Positions 28,231 through 37,794 of a stretch of 64,000 bases of DNA are shown here, piece after piece. Made by a program: the position numbers and the translations under genes. Position 1 is the first letter of the stretch, and every line of letters starts with the position of its first letter. The stretch lies in contig NZ_JANIBM010000010.1 of NCBI RefSeq assembly GCF_024505045.1, forward strand, positions 62,001 to 126,000, written 5' to 3'. The notes below the pieces were generated by a model. That model saw only the letters and a list, made by a program, of their open reading frames with translations, was not told the DNA's origin and ran no database searches. The DNA is from Methylomonas aurea (GTDB taxonomy: Bacteria; Pseudomonadota; Gammaproteobacteria; Methylococcales; Methylomonadaceae).

Positions 28231-28924
28231 ACCCACCAAATTTTCCGCAGACGAATTGCAGGCCTTGAATCCCTGGACCGGGCTGCAGGATTTCAAGGCC
28301 CCGCCGCATTCGGAGCCGGTGGAATTGGAGCAGGCGACCGAAGTTTTGACGGTCGAACAGATCGAAGAAATTCAAAAGCAGGCCTACGAAGAAGCCTTCG
28401 AGCAGGGGCGGCAGCAAGGTTTTGCCGAGGGCAGGGCGGAAGGCCTGGAAGTCGGCCGCAAACAAGGTTACGAGGAAAGTCTGCATCTATTGCAAAAACA
28501 GGCTGCCGAATTGGCCGGAATGTTGGATGCTTTAAGCGAGCCGTTCAAAAAACTCGACGACGCGGTCGAGCAGGAGCTGGTGAAATTGGCGATTGCGATC
28601 GCCAGTCAGTTGATTCGCCGCGAGTTAAAGTCGGAACCCGGCGAAATCGTCGCGGTTGTTAGAGAAGCCATCAAAGTGTTGCCGTTGGCGGCGCAGAAAG
28701 TCACCGTGAATTTGCACCCCGAGGATGCGGCTCTGGTCCGTAGCGCACTGAAACTCGACGAGAGTATGCCGCCCTGGCGATTGCAGGAAGATCCGCTGCT
28801 GAGCCGGGGCGGTTGCATCGTCGAAACCGAAGTTTCCCGCGTGGATGCGAGTGTCGAAAGCAGGCTGGCGGCTGTCATCGCCAATTTACTTGGCGGAGAC
28901 CGGCGCGAGGACGCCGAAAAATGA
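28217..28924 (+). CDS. fliH: flagellar export assembly protein FliH
   Basis: FliH is the stator-like regulator of the export ATPase FliI. It has 235 residues with the family's helical segment of GxxxG-like repeats (EAFEQGRQQGFAEGRAEGLE) and a C-terminal domain (ELVKLAIAIASQLIRREL) similar to F-ATPase b/delta subunits. The ATG at 28217 is preferred to a GTG four codons earlier. It overlaps fliG by 14 bases and fliI by 4 (ATGA). Confidence 0.93.
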   Translation: MSSSKPTKFSADELQALNPWTGLQDFKAPPHSEPVELEQATEVLTVEQIEEIQKQAYEEAFEQGRQQGFAEGRAEGLEVGRKQGYEESLHLLQKQAAELAGMLDALSEPFKKLDDAVEQELVKLAIAIASQLIRRELKSEPGEIVAVVREAIKVLPLAAQKVTVNLHPEDAALVRSALKLDESMPPWRLQEDPLLSRGGCIVETEVSRVDASVESRLAAVIANLLGGDRREDAEK

Positions 28925-30267
28925 TCCCGAATGCGGATCGCTCCGAACTATGGTTGGCCCGCTTACGGCCTTACCGGCAGCGGTTGCACGAGCCGCTGGA
29001 AATGGTAGTCGAGGGCAAATTGTCGCGCATGGTCGGTTTGACTCTGGAGGCCGAGGGTTGTCGGGCCGCGATCGGCTCGTTATGCCAAGTCATCACTAAG
29101 TCCGGCAAAACCATGACCGCCGAAGTGGTCGGTTTCAGCGGCGCCCACCTCTACTTGATGCCGACCGGCGACACCCATGGCCTCGAACCCGGCTGCCGAG
29201 TGATTCCGATGGGAAAAAATAGTCTGGCCCGGGTCGGGTTCGGCCTGCTGGGCAGGGTGCTGGACGGTTCCGGCAATCCGTTGGATAACAAAGGTCCATT
29301 GGATACCGATGCCAAAATCTCCTTGGCCGGCACTCCGATCAACCCATTGACTCGAAAACCGATCCGCGAGGCTTTGGACGTCGGTGTCAGAGCTATCAAC
29401 GCCGTGCTCAGCGTCGGTCGCGGTCAGCGCATGGGCCTGTTTGCCGGTACCGGGGTCGGTAAAAGCGTGCTGTTGGGGATGATGACCAAGTTTACCAATG
29501 CCGATGTGGTAGTGGTGGGCCTGATCGGCGAGCGCGGTCGCGAGGTAAACGAATTCGTGTTGAAAATTCTGGGCGAAGAAGGGCTGCGCCGGGCCGTGGT
29601 GGTGGCGTCGCCAGCCGACGACTCGCCGCTGATGCGAATGCACGGCGCGATGTTGGCGACCAGTATTGCGGAGTATTTTCGCGACCAGGGCCTGGACGTC
29701 TTACTATTGATGGATTCCTTGACCCGCTACGCCCAGGCTTATCGGGAGATTGCCTTGGCGATCAACGAGCCGCCGGCCACCAAAGGCTATCCGCCTTCGG
29801 TATTCGCCAAACTGCCGCAATTGGTAGAACGGGCCGGTAACGGCGACGAAGGCGGCGGTTCGATTACGGCGTTTTATACCGTGCTGGCCGAAGGCGACGA
29901 TACCAACGATCCGATTTCCGACGCCGCGCGTGGCGTGCTCGATGGTCACGTCGTGTTGTCGCGTAGCCTGGCGGAGTCCGGCCATTATCCGGCTATCGAT
30001 ATCGAAGCCTCGATCAGCCGGGTTATGCCCGACATTGTCGAGGCCGAACACATGCAGATGGCGCGAGATTTACGTCGGCTGTATTCGATTTACCAACAGA
30101 ACAAGGACTTAATCAGTGTCGGCGCCTACCGCGCCGGTTCCGACCCACGCATCGATCGCGCGGTAGCGAAGAACCCGGCGATCATGGACTTTCTGCAACA
30201 GAGCATGGACGAATCGGTCGATCTCAGCCGCAGCATCAGCGAGCTGGCGCAACTATTGGCAAGTTGA
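28921..30267 (+). CDS. fliI: flagellum-specific ATP synthase FliI
   Basis: FliI is the export ATPase, related to the F1 beta subunit. The P-loop is in GLFAGTGVGKSVLLGM, and Walker B is in DVLLLMDSLTRYAQAYREI. The 448 residues match the family. The start is the ATG at 28921, which overlaps the fliH stop; a longer reading frame upstream belongs to a shadow of fliH. Confidence 0.97.
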   Translation: MIPNADRSELWLARLRPYRQRLHEPLEMVVEGKLSRMVGLTLEAEGCRAAIGSLCQVITKSGKTMTAEVVGFSGAHLYLMPTGDTHGLEPGCRVIPMGKNSLARVGFGLLGRVLDGSGNPLDNKGPLDTDAKISLAGTPINPLTRKPIREALDVGVRAINAVLSVGRGQRMGLFAGTGVGKSVLLGMMTKFTNADVVVVGLIGERGREVNEFVLKILGEEGLRRAVVVASPADDSPLMRMHGAMLATSIAEYFRDQGLDVLLLMDSLTRYAQAYREIALAINEPPATKGYPPSVFAKLPQLVERAGNGDEGGGSITAFYTVLAEGDDTNDPISDAARGVLDGHVVLSRSLAESGHYPAIDIEASISRVMPDIVEAEHMQMARDLRRLYSIYQQNKDLISVGAYRAGSDPRIDRAVAKNPAIMDFLQQSMDESVDLSRSISELAQLLAS

Positions 30268-30719
30268 TGAAAAAATCGCAACGCTTGAATGTGGTCATCG
30301 AATTGCAAGCCCGCCAGGAGCAGGATGCGTTGGCGGCGTTGGGTTTGGCTCAACAAAGGCTGCAGGAGCAACAGGTGCAATTGGATAACTTGTTAAATTA
30401 CCGGGTGGAGTACTTGAATAATTTCGCCGCGCGTCAGCAAGGCGGAATACCGGTTAGCCAGTTACTCGAATTCAGAGCCTTCTCGGAAAAACTGGACAGT
30501 GCGATCGATAGCCAACGGCAGCTGGTGTTGCAATATGAACGCGAGGTGCAGCGAGCCCGCAAGCACTGGGAAGATTCCCGGCAACGGACCAAAAGCTTGC
30601 GGAAAGTCAGCGAGTTGGCGCTGGCCGAAGAAATCAAAATCGAACAAAAACGCGAACAGGCCGAGCAGGACGACCGGGCTGCGCGGATGGCAAACGGAAA
30701 TGGCACGGGAAGTGCTTAG
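30267..30719 (+). CDS. fliJ: flagellar export protein FliJ
   Basis: FliJ is a short coiled-coil protein that works as the central stalk and chaperone escort of the FliI ATPase. The 150 residues are almost all helical, rich in Gln, Glu and Arg, with the FliJ pattern (RLNVVIELQARQEQDALAAL near the N-terminus). The ATG at 30267 shares a base with the fliI stop (TGATG); a TTG three bases earlier is possible. Confidence 0.9.
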   Translation: MKKSQRLNVVIELQARQEQDALAALGLAQQRLQEQQVQLDNLLNYRVEYLNNFAARQQGGIPVSQLLEFRAFSEKLDSAIDSQRQLVLQYEREVQRARKHWEDSRQRTKSLRKVSELALAEEIKIEQKREQAEQDDRAARMANGNGTGSA

Positions 30720-30746
30720 CACAAGAAAACTGTCAGGAGAATAGTC

Positions 30747-32105
30747 ATGAATATACAAAGCTCTAATCCGTTGTCCATGTTGTCCGCATCAGACGCGACG
30801 GCCGGTTTGGGCGCCGGCATGCTTGGCGACGGCGCAAATGCCGGTCTGTTCTCCGCGGCATTCCTGGATCAACTGGCGCAGCTACAGCAGAGCTTGGCGG
30901 CTAATACGGCGGGAAGTGGCGGCAATTTGGCGAATTTGCAGCAATTGAGCGGGTTGAATGCCGAAAATTTGACCGGCCGCAACCTGCAGGAATTTGCCGC
31001 CCTGTTCGGCAATAACGTGCCTGCGGCAACCAAGCTCGATCAAGATATCGATTTGGATGATACGATGGCGGCCTTGGCCGATGTCTTGCAGTATTTGCAG
31101 AGCCTGGATGCCGCCCCGGCAGCGGCGCAACTTGCAGCTGCCAATTCCGCCGTATCGACGGAAGATGCTGAAAGCAGGGCCGAAGCCAAAGGTGATGAAG
31201 CGGCAGCCACTATTATCGGCTCGCCGCTGCCGAATGCCGCTAGTCCGGCGGAAATGCCGGCGACTCAGCCATCGGTGCCGGACGATGTGCTGAAAAACGC
31301 CGATGCACTGGGCCAAGCCTTGGCAGTGGTCAAGAAAAATGCGCCGGACTCGGGCGTGCAGAGCCGGCAGGATGCCACGGCGTTGCCGGCTAAAGGCGAG
31401 CCTCCGGCCGCTTCTGCTGCCGCTGCCAATGCTGGTTTCGCGAAGGCCTTTTCCGGCGAAAATCCCGCCGGGCAGGATGCTCAGGGTAACGCCGGTGACC
31501 AATCGGCTACCGAGTCCGATGTGGTTGCGCCTAAAAATACTGCGTTTTCAGCCGATCACGGCAAGGCGTTTTCGGCGATGGCAGCCGATATCGCCCAATT
31601 GTCGAAGTCGGTCGATTCCGTCGCCGCCAATACCGCGCCCAGCATATCCAGGCATTTGAATCACCCGGAATGGAATGCCGAACTGGGCGAAAAGCTGCTC
31701 TGGATGCACAAACAGGATATTCCTTCCGCCGAGATCCGGCTTAACCCCGAGCATATGGGGCCGATTTCGATCAAAATCGACGTCAACCAAGATCAAACCA
31801 GCGTGTCGTTCACCACTCAGCATGCCGGCGTCAAAGAAGCCATCGAAGCGGCGTTGCCAAAACTGCGGGAAATGTTGGGCGAACAAAAACTGGACTTGGC
31901 GGATGTTAACGTATCCCAGCAGCACTCGGACCAGAAGCAGGGGCGCGAATCCTACCAAATGGCTGGAGACCAACGCCGCGGCGCAAATCAAAATCCTGAT
32001 TTAACCGATGCCGGGGCAAGCAATTCCTCTGCAACCGATATCCTCGACGAAATCGAAGCCGGCCGTGCTATCGCCAGCAACGGCTTGCTCAGTCTGTTCG
32101 CCTAG
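30747..32105 (+). CDS. fliK: flagellar hook-length control protein FliK
   Basis: FliK is secreted as a molecular ruler and switches export specificity. The 452 residues comprise an Ala/Gly/Gln-rich, low-complexity N-terminal region and the conserved C-terminal switch domain (IRLNPEHMGPISIKIDVNQD, then QHAGVKEAIEAALPKLREML). It is the last flagellar gene here; fliL, fliM, fliN and others, which usually follow, are missing and the rpsF promoter comes next. Confidence 0.9.
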   Translation: MNIQSSNPLSMLSASDATAGLGAGMLGDGANAGLFSAAFLDQLAQLQQSLAANTAGSGGNLANLQQLSGLNAENLTGRNLQEFAALFGNNVPAATKLDQDIDLDDTMAALADVLQYLQSLDAAPAAAQLAAANSAVSTEDAESRAEAKGDEAAATIIGSPLPNAASPAEMPATQPSVPDDVLKNADALGQALAVVKKNAPDSGVQSRQDATALPAKGEPPAASAAAANAGFAKAFSGENPAGQDAQGNAGDQSATESDVVAPKNTAFSADHGKAFSAMAADIAQLSKSVDSVAANTAPSISRHLNHPEWNAELGEKLLWMHKQDIPSAEIRLNPEHMGPISIKIDVNQDQTSVSFTTQHAGVKEAIEAALPKLREMLGEQKLDLADVNVSQQHSDQKQGRESYQMAGDQRRGANQNPDLTDAGASNSSATDILDEIEAGRAIASNGLLSLFA

Positions 32106-32140
32106 TCCCCAGGCCGGCCGGCGCTGTAATAAAAATTGCT

Positions 32141-32168
32141 TTGCAAAAACAACGCCGGTTTCTATAAT
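32141..32168 (+). promoter_or_regulatory. sigma-70 promoter of the rpsF operon
   Basis: TTGCAA (32141-32146), a 16-base spacer and a perfect TATAAT (32163-32168), placed between fliK and rpsF. It predicts a leader of about 77 bases before rpsF. Confidence 0.75.
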
Positions 32169-32175
32169 GCCCAGC

Positions 32176-32252
32176 TTTTTGGAGTCTTCCGGCTCCGAAT
32201 CCTTGCTTCACTGCCTGCGGGCGGGAAGCTTTTCAACCCGTAAGGAGAAATC
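32176..32252 (+). promoter_or_regulatory. structured rpsF leader (possible S6:S18 autoregulatory site)
   Basis: The leader includes GGAG-TCTTCCGG-CTCC, a small hairpin whose loop contains CCG. S6:S18 heterodimers are known to repress their own operon in several bacteria by binding a leader element with a CCG bulge or loop; the match here is by eye. AAGGAG lies just before the rpsF ATG. Confidence 0.4.
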
Positions 32253-32672
32253 ATGCGACATTATGAAATTGTCTTCTTAGTCCATCCTGACCAAAGTGCT
32301 CAGGTGCCGGCTATGATCGAACGTTACAAATCCACCGTCGAAGAAGCCTCAGGCAAAATTCACCGACTGGAAGACTGGGGCCGCAGACATCTGGCCTATC
32401 CGATCAAAAAAATTCACAAAGCGCATTACGTGCTGATGAATATCGAATGCGACCAAGCCACTCTGGAAGAACTGGAAGCCGGTTTTCGCTTCAACGACGC
32501 TATTCTGCGCAGCCTGACCCTGGCGAAAAAAGAAGCCATCACCGGTCCTTCGGTGATTGCAACCAGCGGCAGCGACGGCCAAAAATCCGCTGGCCGAGCC
32601 AAAGGTGACGCCGAAGAAGAAGTCGAAGCCGAAACCAGCGACGAAGCTGAAGTAGCTGCCGATTCAGAGTAA
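32253..32672 (+). CDS. rpsF: 30S ribosomal protein S6
   Basis: S6 binds S18 on the 30S platform. The N-terminus [15 protein letters not shown] and the segment [16 protein letters not shown] are diagnostic. The 139 residues include a long acidic C-terminal tail ([19 protein letters not shown]), similar to the tail that RimK extends with glutamates in some bacteria. AAGGAG lies upstream of the ATG. First gene of rpsF-rpsR-DUF2232-rplI. Confidence 0.98.
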   Translation: MRHYEIVFLVHPDQSAQVPAMIERYKSTVEEASGKIHRLEDWGRRHLAYPIKKIHKAHYVLMNIECDQATLEELEAGFRFNDAILRSLTLAKKEAITGPSVIATSGSDGQKSAGRAKGDAEEEVEAETSDEAEVAADSE

Positions 32673-32696
32673 CCCAAATTAACGTAGAGAATTTTC

Positions 32697-32927
32697 ATGG
32701 CACGTAACAATATCAGACGTAAAAAAGGTTGCCGTTTCAGCGGCGAAGACGCGATCGTGATCGACTATAAAGATCTGGATCTGCTCAGCGAATACATCAC
32801 CGAAACCGGCAAAATCATTCCGAGCCGGATTACCGGTACCAGCGCGAAATACCAAAGACAGTTGACTGCGGCGATCAAACAAGCCCGTTTCCTGGCTTTG
32901 CTGCCGTTTTGCGACGCGCATAAGTAA
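32697..32927 (+). CDS. rpsR: 30S ribosomal protein S18
   Basis: S18, 76 residues, with the conserved core [20 protein letters not shown] and [26 protein letters not shown]. It lies 24 bases after rpsF. Normal length and composition. Confidence 0.98.
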   Translation: MARNNIRRKKGCRFSGEDAIVIDYKDLDLLSEYITETGKIIPSRITGTSAKYQRQLTAAIKQARFLALLPFCDAHK

Positions 32928-32955
32928 TAGAAGCAAAGCCCGGAGGAAGGCAGGC

Positions 32956-33864
32956 GTGCAATTTCTGGCCGCTTTCATTATGAAGGGGAGGATGCAAGCG
33001 ATGACCGTTGCATCCAGTTTGGCCTTGCTTTCCCTGTTGTTTCCTCCGATAAGTATCGTAAGTTCGGCCTCGCTAGCGTTGGTCACGCTGCGGCGCGGCG
33101 CCGGCGAAGGCATGTACGTGCTGCTGTGTTCCTGCTTGGCGGCCGGGGTGTTGAGCCTGCTGTTGCTAGGCAACTACCAGTATTCGTTGATGTACGGCTT
33201 GGCCTTCTGGCTGCCGGTCTGGTTGATTTCGATCGTGCTGCGCGAAGGCAGGCATCTGGTCGTGGCAATTGAAATCGCCGTACTGCTCGGTGTGGCTGCG
33301 GTATTCAGCATTTACAGTTTTCAGGAGCATCCGGCGCAATTTTGGCGGCAAATCCTGGAATTCATGATTCAACCGATGCTGAGCGGGCAGACCGACGTTG
33401 CTGTGGCACAGATTCACCAATCCGCGGATACGTTGGCGCATTACATGACCGGCGTCGCTGCTGCGGGAAGCGTCTGCGGCTTGTTGCTGGGGCTGTTTTT
33501 GGCCAGATGGTGGCAGGCGGCGCTGTATAATCCCGGCGGCTTCAGAAGCGAATTTCTGGCTTTGCGAGCGCATATGCCGTTTACGCTGGTTACGCTGGCG
33601 CTGATTGCGGTGGCGTGGTTGAGTCCGGAGAGCATTGCGGAATTTTGCTGGAATGTGTTGCTGGTAGCGTTTGTGCTGTACGTCTTCGTCGGTACTGCGG
33701 TGCTGCATTCGGCGTTTGCCACCAGCAAGGGCGGACGGTTCATGGTGCCTTTCCTGTACATTACGCTGATGCTGGTGCCGCATGTGACCGCCGTAGTCAT
33801 CCTTTGCGGCTTGAGCGATACTTGGCTGGATTTGCGAAACAAATTTAAACCCAATGGAGCGTAA
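32956..33864 (+). CDS. DUF2232 family multi-pass membrane protein
   Basis: A 302-residue inner-membrane protein with about seven to eight hydrophobic helices (for example LALLSLLFPPISIVSSASLA, YVLLCSCLAAGVLSLLLLG, LVTLALIAVAWL). Gammaproteobacteria often carry a DUF2232 (YybS-like) gene between rpsR and rplI; the function is unknown. The GTG at 32956 follows GGAGG (32942-32946) at good spacing; an ATG 9 codons later is possible. Confidence 0.8.
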   Translation: MQFLAAFIMKGRMQAMTVASSLALLSLLFPPISIVSSASLALVTLRRGAGEGMYVLLCSCLAAGVLSLLLLGNYQYSLMYGLAFWLPVWLISIVLREGRHLVVAIEIAVLLGVAAVFSIYSFQEHPAQFWRQILEFMIQPMLSGQTDVAVAQIHQSADTLAHYMTGVAAAGSVCGLLLGLFLARWWQAALYNPGGFRSEFLALRAHMPFTLVTLALIAVAWLSPESIAEFCWNVLLVAFVLYVFVGTAVLHSAFATSKGGRFMVPFLYITLMLVPHVTAVVILCGLSDTWLDLRNKFKPNGA

Positions 33865-33910
33865 AGCTCCCGATTTTTCGACATACGAGTCGAACCAAGA
33901 GGTATAAACG

Positions 33911-34357
33911 ATGGAAGTCATTCTTCTGGAAAAAACCGCCAACCTGGGCAACCTGGGCGACAAAGTCACCATCAAACCGGGTTATGGCAGAAATTACCTG
34001 ATCCCGCAGGGTAAAGCCGTTCCGGCTACCCCGGCTAAAATCAAGGAGTTCGAAGAACGCCGCGCCGAGCTGGAAAAACAAGCTGCCGAAAAATTGGCCG
34101 CTGCCAATGCTCGCGCCGAAGCGCTGAGTAAATTGGCGATTACGATCGCCCACAAAACCGGCGACGAAGGCCGCCTGTTCGGTTCGGTCGGCACTCAGAC
34201 CATTGCCGACGCGATTACCGCGGCAGGCGTTAACGTCGAGAAACACGAGGTGCGACTGCCGAATGGAGTGATCCGCAATGTCGGCGAATACGACATCGCG
34301 ATCAATTTGCACTCCGACGTTGTTGCGACGCTGCCGATCAAAGTCGTAGCGGAGTAA
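33911..34357 (+). CDS. rplI: 50S ribosomal protein L9
   Basis: L9, 148 residues: N-terminal rRNA-binding domain ([19 protein letters not shown], then [13 protein letters not shown]), long connecting helix and C-terminal domain ending in IKVVAE. AGAGG precedes the ATG. Last gene of the ribosomal operon; hldD begins 5 bases later. Confidence 0.98.
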   Translation: MEVILLEKTANLGNLGDKVTIKPGYGRNYLIPQGKAVPATPAKIKEFEERRAELEKQAAEKLAAANARAEALSKLAITIAHKTGDEGRLFGSVGTQTIADAITAAGVNVEKHEVRLPNGVIRNVGEYDIAINLHSDVVATLPIKVVAE

Positions 34358-34362
34358 GCCTC

Positions 34363-35310
34363 TTGATCATCGTAACCGGTGGCGCCGGCTTCATCGGCAG
34401 TAATCTGGTATTGGGGCTGAACGCCCGCGGTTACGATGATATTTTGGTGGTCGACCATTTAAGCAACGGTATCAAGTTCCGTAATCTGGTCGATTGCCGC
34501 ATTGCCGATTATCTCGATCGCGCCACGTTTCTCGAGCGCCTGCAGCAAGGCCGATTCCAGGCCGAATCGATAGAGGCGATATTCCATCAGGGAGCCTGTT
34601 CCAGTACTACGGAATGGGACGGCCATTACATGATGGACAACAACTATGAATACAGCAAAACCCTGTTTCATTATTGCCAAAGCCACAAAATCCCGTTTAT
34701 TTACGCATCCAGTGCGGCAACTTACGGCGCCGATCTGACCTTCAAGGAAGAACTGGCTTACGAAGGGCCGTTGAATGTTTACGGTTATTCCAAGTTTCAA
34801 TTCGACCAGTATCTGCGCAGGCAAACCAAACTGACTGCGCAAGTGGTCGGTCTGCGTTATTTCAACGTGTACGGGCCGCGCGAGGCGCATAAGGGCAGCA
34901 TGGCCAGCGTGGCGTTTCATTTGCATAACCAAATTAAGCAATCGGACGAATTGAAATTATTCGAAGGTTGCGACGGTTATGCCGACGGCGAGCAACGCCG
35001 CGATTTCATCTATGTCGGCGATGTAGTCGACGTCAATTTGTGGTTTCTGGACCATCCTGAAGTCAGCGGCGTCTTCAATTGTGGCACCGGACGTAGCCAG
35101 ACCTTCAACGACGTAGCCAAGGCCGTGATTCGGTTTTATCAGCGCGGCCACATCAAATACATCCCGTTTCCGGAGCATCTGAAAGGCTGTTACCAGAGTT
35201 TTACCGAAGCCAATCTGGAAAAACTTCGCGCCGCAGGTTGCCTGCATCAGTTTAAATCGGTGGAAGAGGGCGTGCAGCTCTACATGGAGTGGCTGAGCCG
35301 TCAGCGTTAA
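34363..35310 (+). CDS. hldD: ADP-L-glycero-D-manno-heptose 6-epimerase
   Basis: HldD (RfaD) makes ADP-L-glycero-beta-D-manno-heptose for the LPS inner core. The NADP-binding motif GGAGFIGSN is at residues 6-14, with catalytic-type YGYSKFQFD and the conserved [11 protein letters not shown]. The 315 residues fit. The start is a TTG at 34363 with GGAG at 34351-34354; no ATG is available in a suitable place. It follows rplI by 5 bases, an arrangement that suggests read-through from the ribosomal operon. Confidence 0.95.
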   Translation: MIIVTGGAGFIGSNLVLGLNARGYDDILVVDHLSNGIKFRNLVDCRIADYLDRATFLERLQQGRFQAESIEAIFHQGACSSTTEWDGHYMMDNNYEYSKTLFHYCQSHKIPFIYASSAATYGADLTFKEELAYEGPLNVYGYSKFQFDQYLRRQTKLTAQVVGLRYFNVYGPREAHKGSMASVAFHLHNQIKQSDELKLFEGCDGYADGEQRRDFIYVGDVVDVNLWFLDHPEVSGVFNCGTGRSQTFNDVAKAVIRFYQRGHIKYIPFPEHLKGCYQSFTEANLEKLRAAGCLHQFKSVEEGVQLYMEWLSRQR

Positions 35311-35334
35311 CCGCGCTGATGCCGAAAATCCTGG

Positions 35335-35362
35335 TTGCGGCCGCGTTCCAAGCGCGTATGCT
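35335..35362 (+). promoter_or_regulatory. putative promoter of ppsA
   Basis: TTGCGG (35335-35340), 16-base spacer, TATGCT (35357-35362). The -10 forms the left arm of the inverted repeat listed separately. Confidence 0.4.
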
Positions 35363-35378
35363 TATATCGATAAGCATA
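35357..35378. promoter_or_regulatory. inverted repeat overlapping the ppsA -10 (candidate operator)
   Basis: TATGCTTAT (35357-35365), ATCG, ATAAGCATA (35370-35378): perfect 9-base arms, 22 bases before the ppsA ATG. It could be an operator or a leader hairpin. It does not resemble the Cra site known for E. coli ppsA. Confidence 0.5.
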
Positions 35379-35400
35379 ATTAAAGCCAAGGAGTTCCCCA

Positions 35401-37794
35401 ATGTCCCAAGCCTACCGATACATCCGTTGGTTTAACCAACTCAGCATCCAGGATATCCCGCTGGTTGGCGGCAAGAACGCGTCGCTGGGCGAAATGTACC
35501 AAGCCTTGGCCGTAGAGGGTATCCGGGTGCCGAACGGCTTCGCGATCACCGCAGACGCCTATCGTTATCTGTTGGATCAAGCCGGCGCTTGGCCGCGCTT
35601 GCACGAGTTATTGGACGAGGTCGATGCCGACGACGTTGCCGATCTGGCCCGTCGCGCCCAGCAAGCCCGCGATTTGGTCTACGCCGCGCCGCTGCCCGCT
35701 GATTTGCAGACCGAGATCAATGCCGCATTTGCCGAATTGCAACAGCAGTACGGCGAGGATTTAAGCGTCGCGGTGCGCAGTTCGGCGACCGCCGAGGATT
35801 TGCCCAACGCCAGTTTTGCCGGACAGCAGGATACTTATTTGAATATTCGGGGTGGCCACGGCTTGCTTGACGCCTGCAAGCGTTGCTTTGCCAGCCTGTT
35901 CACCGACCGGGCCATCCATTACCGCATCGACCAGGGTTTCGACCATTTCAAGGTCGCGCTGTCGATCGGGATCATGAAAATGGTGCGCTCCGACTTGGCG
36001 GCCAGCGGCGTGATGTTTTCGCTGGATACCGAATCCGGCTTCCAGGATGCGGTATTCATCACAGGCGCTTACGGCCTGGGTGAAAACGTGGTGCAGGGTG
36101 CGGTCGATCCGGACGAGTTTTACGTGCACAAGCCGACCTTTGCCCAAGGCTACCGTGCGGTGCTGCGCCGCAATCTGGGCGCGAAGAAAATCAAGATGGT
36201 TTACAGCGACGGCAGCACCCGCGAGCCGGTACGCAACATTGCCACTGCCAACGCCGAGCGCCGCCGCTTTTGCATCGCCGACACCGAAGTGCTGGAACTG
36301 GCCGACTATGCGATCAAAATCGAGACGCACTACAGCCGGCCGATGGACATGGAATGGGCTAAGGATGGGCTGGACGGCAAACTCTACATCGTGCAGGCCC
36401 GGCCGGAGACGGTGGCTTCGCAGCGTAGCGGTAACGTGTTGGAACAATACCGCTTGTTGGAGCAGGGCGTGGTCATCGCCCGCGGCCACGCGGTCGGCAG
36501 CAAAATTGCCGCTGGCAAGGCGCGGGTGATTGCCAGCGTTGCGCAGTTATCCAGTTTCAAGCCCGGCGAAGTGTTGATCGCCGATATGACCACGCCGGAC
36601 TGGGAACCGGTCATGAAAACGGCCGCCGCCATCGTCACCAATCGCGGCGGCCGTACCTGCCATGCGGCGATCATCGCTCGCGAACTGGGCGTGCCGGCGG
36701 TGATCGGTTGCGAGAACGCGACGACGGCAATAGCCAGCGGCGGCGAGGTCACGGTCAGTTGCGCCGAGGGTGACGCCGGCAAGGTCTATCAGGGCCGGGT
36801 CGAATTCGAGGTGCTGCGGACCGATCTGGCGCAAATGCAGCGGCCGAAGACCAAAATTATGCTGAATCTGGGCAATCCGGAACTAGCCTTCAAGCACAGC
36901 TTTTTGCCGAATGACGGCGTCGGCTTGGCGCGGATGGAATTCATCATCACCGAATATATCAAGGCGCATCCGCTGGCCTTGATTCATCCGGAGCGGGTTC
37001 AGGATGCCGCCGAGTTGGAACAACTCAAGCGCTTGACCGAGGGTTACGAAAAGCCGGAAGAGTTTTTTATCCAGCGTCTGGCCGAAGGCGTGGCGACGAT
37101 TGCCGCCGCGTTCTATCCCAAGCCGGTCGTAGTCAGAATGTCCGATTTCAAGACCAACGAATATGCCACGTTGTTGGGCGGGCGCTGGTTCGAGCAGGAC
37201 GAAGCCAATCCGATGATCGGTTTTCGCGGCGCTTCGCGTTACGTGCATCCGGCCTACGCCGAGGGTTTCGCGTTGGAGTGCGCGGCGATGAAGCGGGTGC
37301 GCGAGACGATGGGCTTAAGCAATCTGATATTGATGATCCCGTTTTGCCGGCGCATAGACGAGGCGGAGCGGGTGTTGGCAGCGATGGCCGGCCACGGCTT
37401 GCAGCGCGGCGACAACGGTCTGGAAATCTACGTGATGTGCGAGATTCCGAATAACGTGATTCTGATCGATCAGTTTGCCGAATTGTTCGACGGTTTTTCG
37501 ATCGGCTCCAACGACTTGACGCAATTGACGTTGGGTGTGGATCGCGACTCGGAAATCGTCGCCAACGACTTCGATGAGCGCGATCCCGGCGTCAAAACCA
37601 TGATTCGGCTGGCGGTAGAAGGGGCTCGGCGCAACGGCCGCCATTCCGGTTTGTGCGGCCAGGCGCCGTCGGATTATCCGGAAATGGCCGAATATCTGGT
37701 CGAAATCGGTATCGATTCGATGAGCTTGAACCCGGATACGGTATTACAGACCACCCAAAGAATATTAGCGCTTGAAAACCGGCTGCGGCGTTGA
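35401..37794 (+). CDS. ppsA: phosphoenolpyruvate synthase PpsA
   Basis: PpsA makes PEP, AMP and phosphate from pyruvate, ATP and water. The 797-residue protein has the N-terminal nucleotide-binding domain (GGKNASLGEM; VRSSATAEDLPNASFAGQQD), the swivel domain with phospho-histidine H421 in GGRTCHAAIIARELG, and the C-terminal PEP domain with active-site C752 in GLCGQAPSD. AAGGAG precedes the ATG. In C1-utilising bacteria it may feed gluconeogenesis. A degenerate PEP-CTERM gene follows in the same frame, 12 bases after the stop. Confidence 0.97.
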   Translation: MSQAYRYIRWFNQLSIQDIPLVGGKNASLGEMYQALAVEGIRVPNGFAITADAYRYLLDQAGAWPRLHELLDEVDADDVADLARRAQQARDLVYAAPLPADLQTEINAAFAELQQQYGEDLSVAVRSSATAEDLPNASFAGQQDTYLNIRGGHGLLDACKRCFASLFTDRAIHYRIDQGFDHFKVALSIGIMKMVRSDLAASGVMFSLDTESGFQDAVFITGAYGLGENVVQGAVDPDEFYVHKPTFAQGYRAVLRRNLGAKKIKMVYSDGSTREPVRNIATANAERRRFCIADTEVLELADYAIKIETHYSRPMDMEWAKDGLDGKLYIVQARPETVASQRSGNVLEQYRLLEQGVVIARGHAVGSKIAAGKARVIASVAQLSSFKPGEVLIADMTTPDWEPVMKTAAAIVTNRGGRTCHAAIIARELGVPAVIGCENATTAIASGGEVTVSCAEGDAGKVYQGRVEFEVLRTDLAQMQRPKTKIMLNLGNPELAFKHSFLPNDGVGLARMEFIITEYIKAHPLALIHPERVQDAAELEQLKRLTEGYEKPEEFFIQRLAEGVATIAAAFYPKPVVVRMSDFKTNEYATLLGGRWFEQDEANPMIGFRGASRYVHPAYAEGFALECAAMKRVRETMGLSNLILMIPFCRRIDEAERVLAAMAGHGLQRGDNGLEIYVMCEIPNNVILIDQFAELFDGFSIGSNDLTQLTLGVDRDSEIVANDFDERDPGVKTMIRLAVEGARRNGRHSGLCGQAPSDYPEMAEYLVEIGIDSMSLNPDTVLQTTQRILALENRLRR

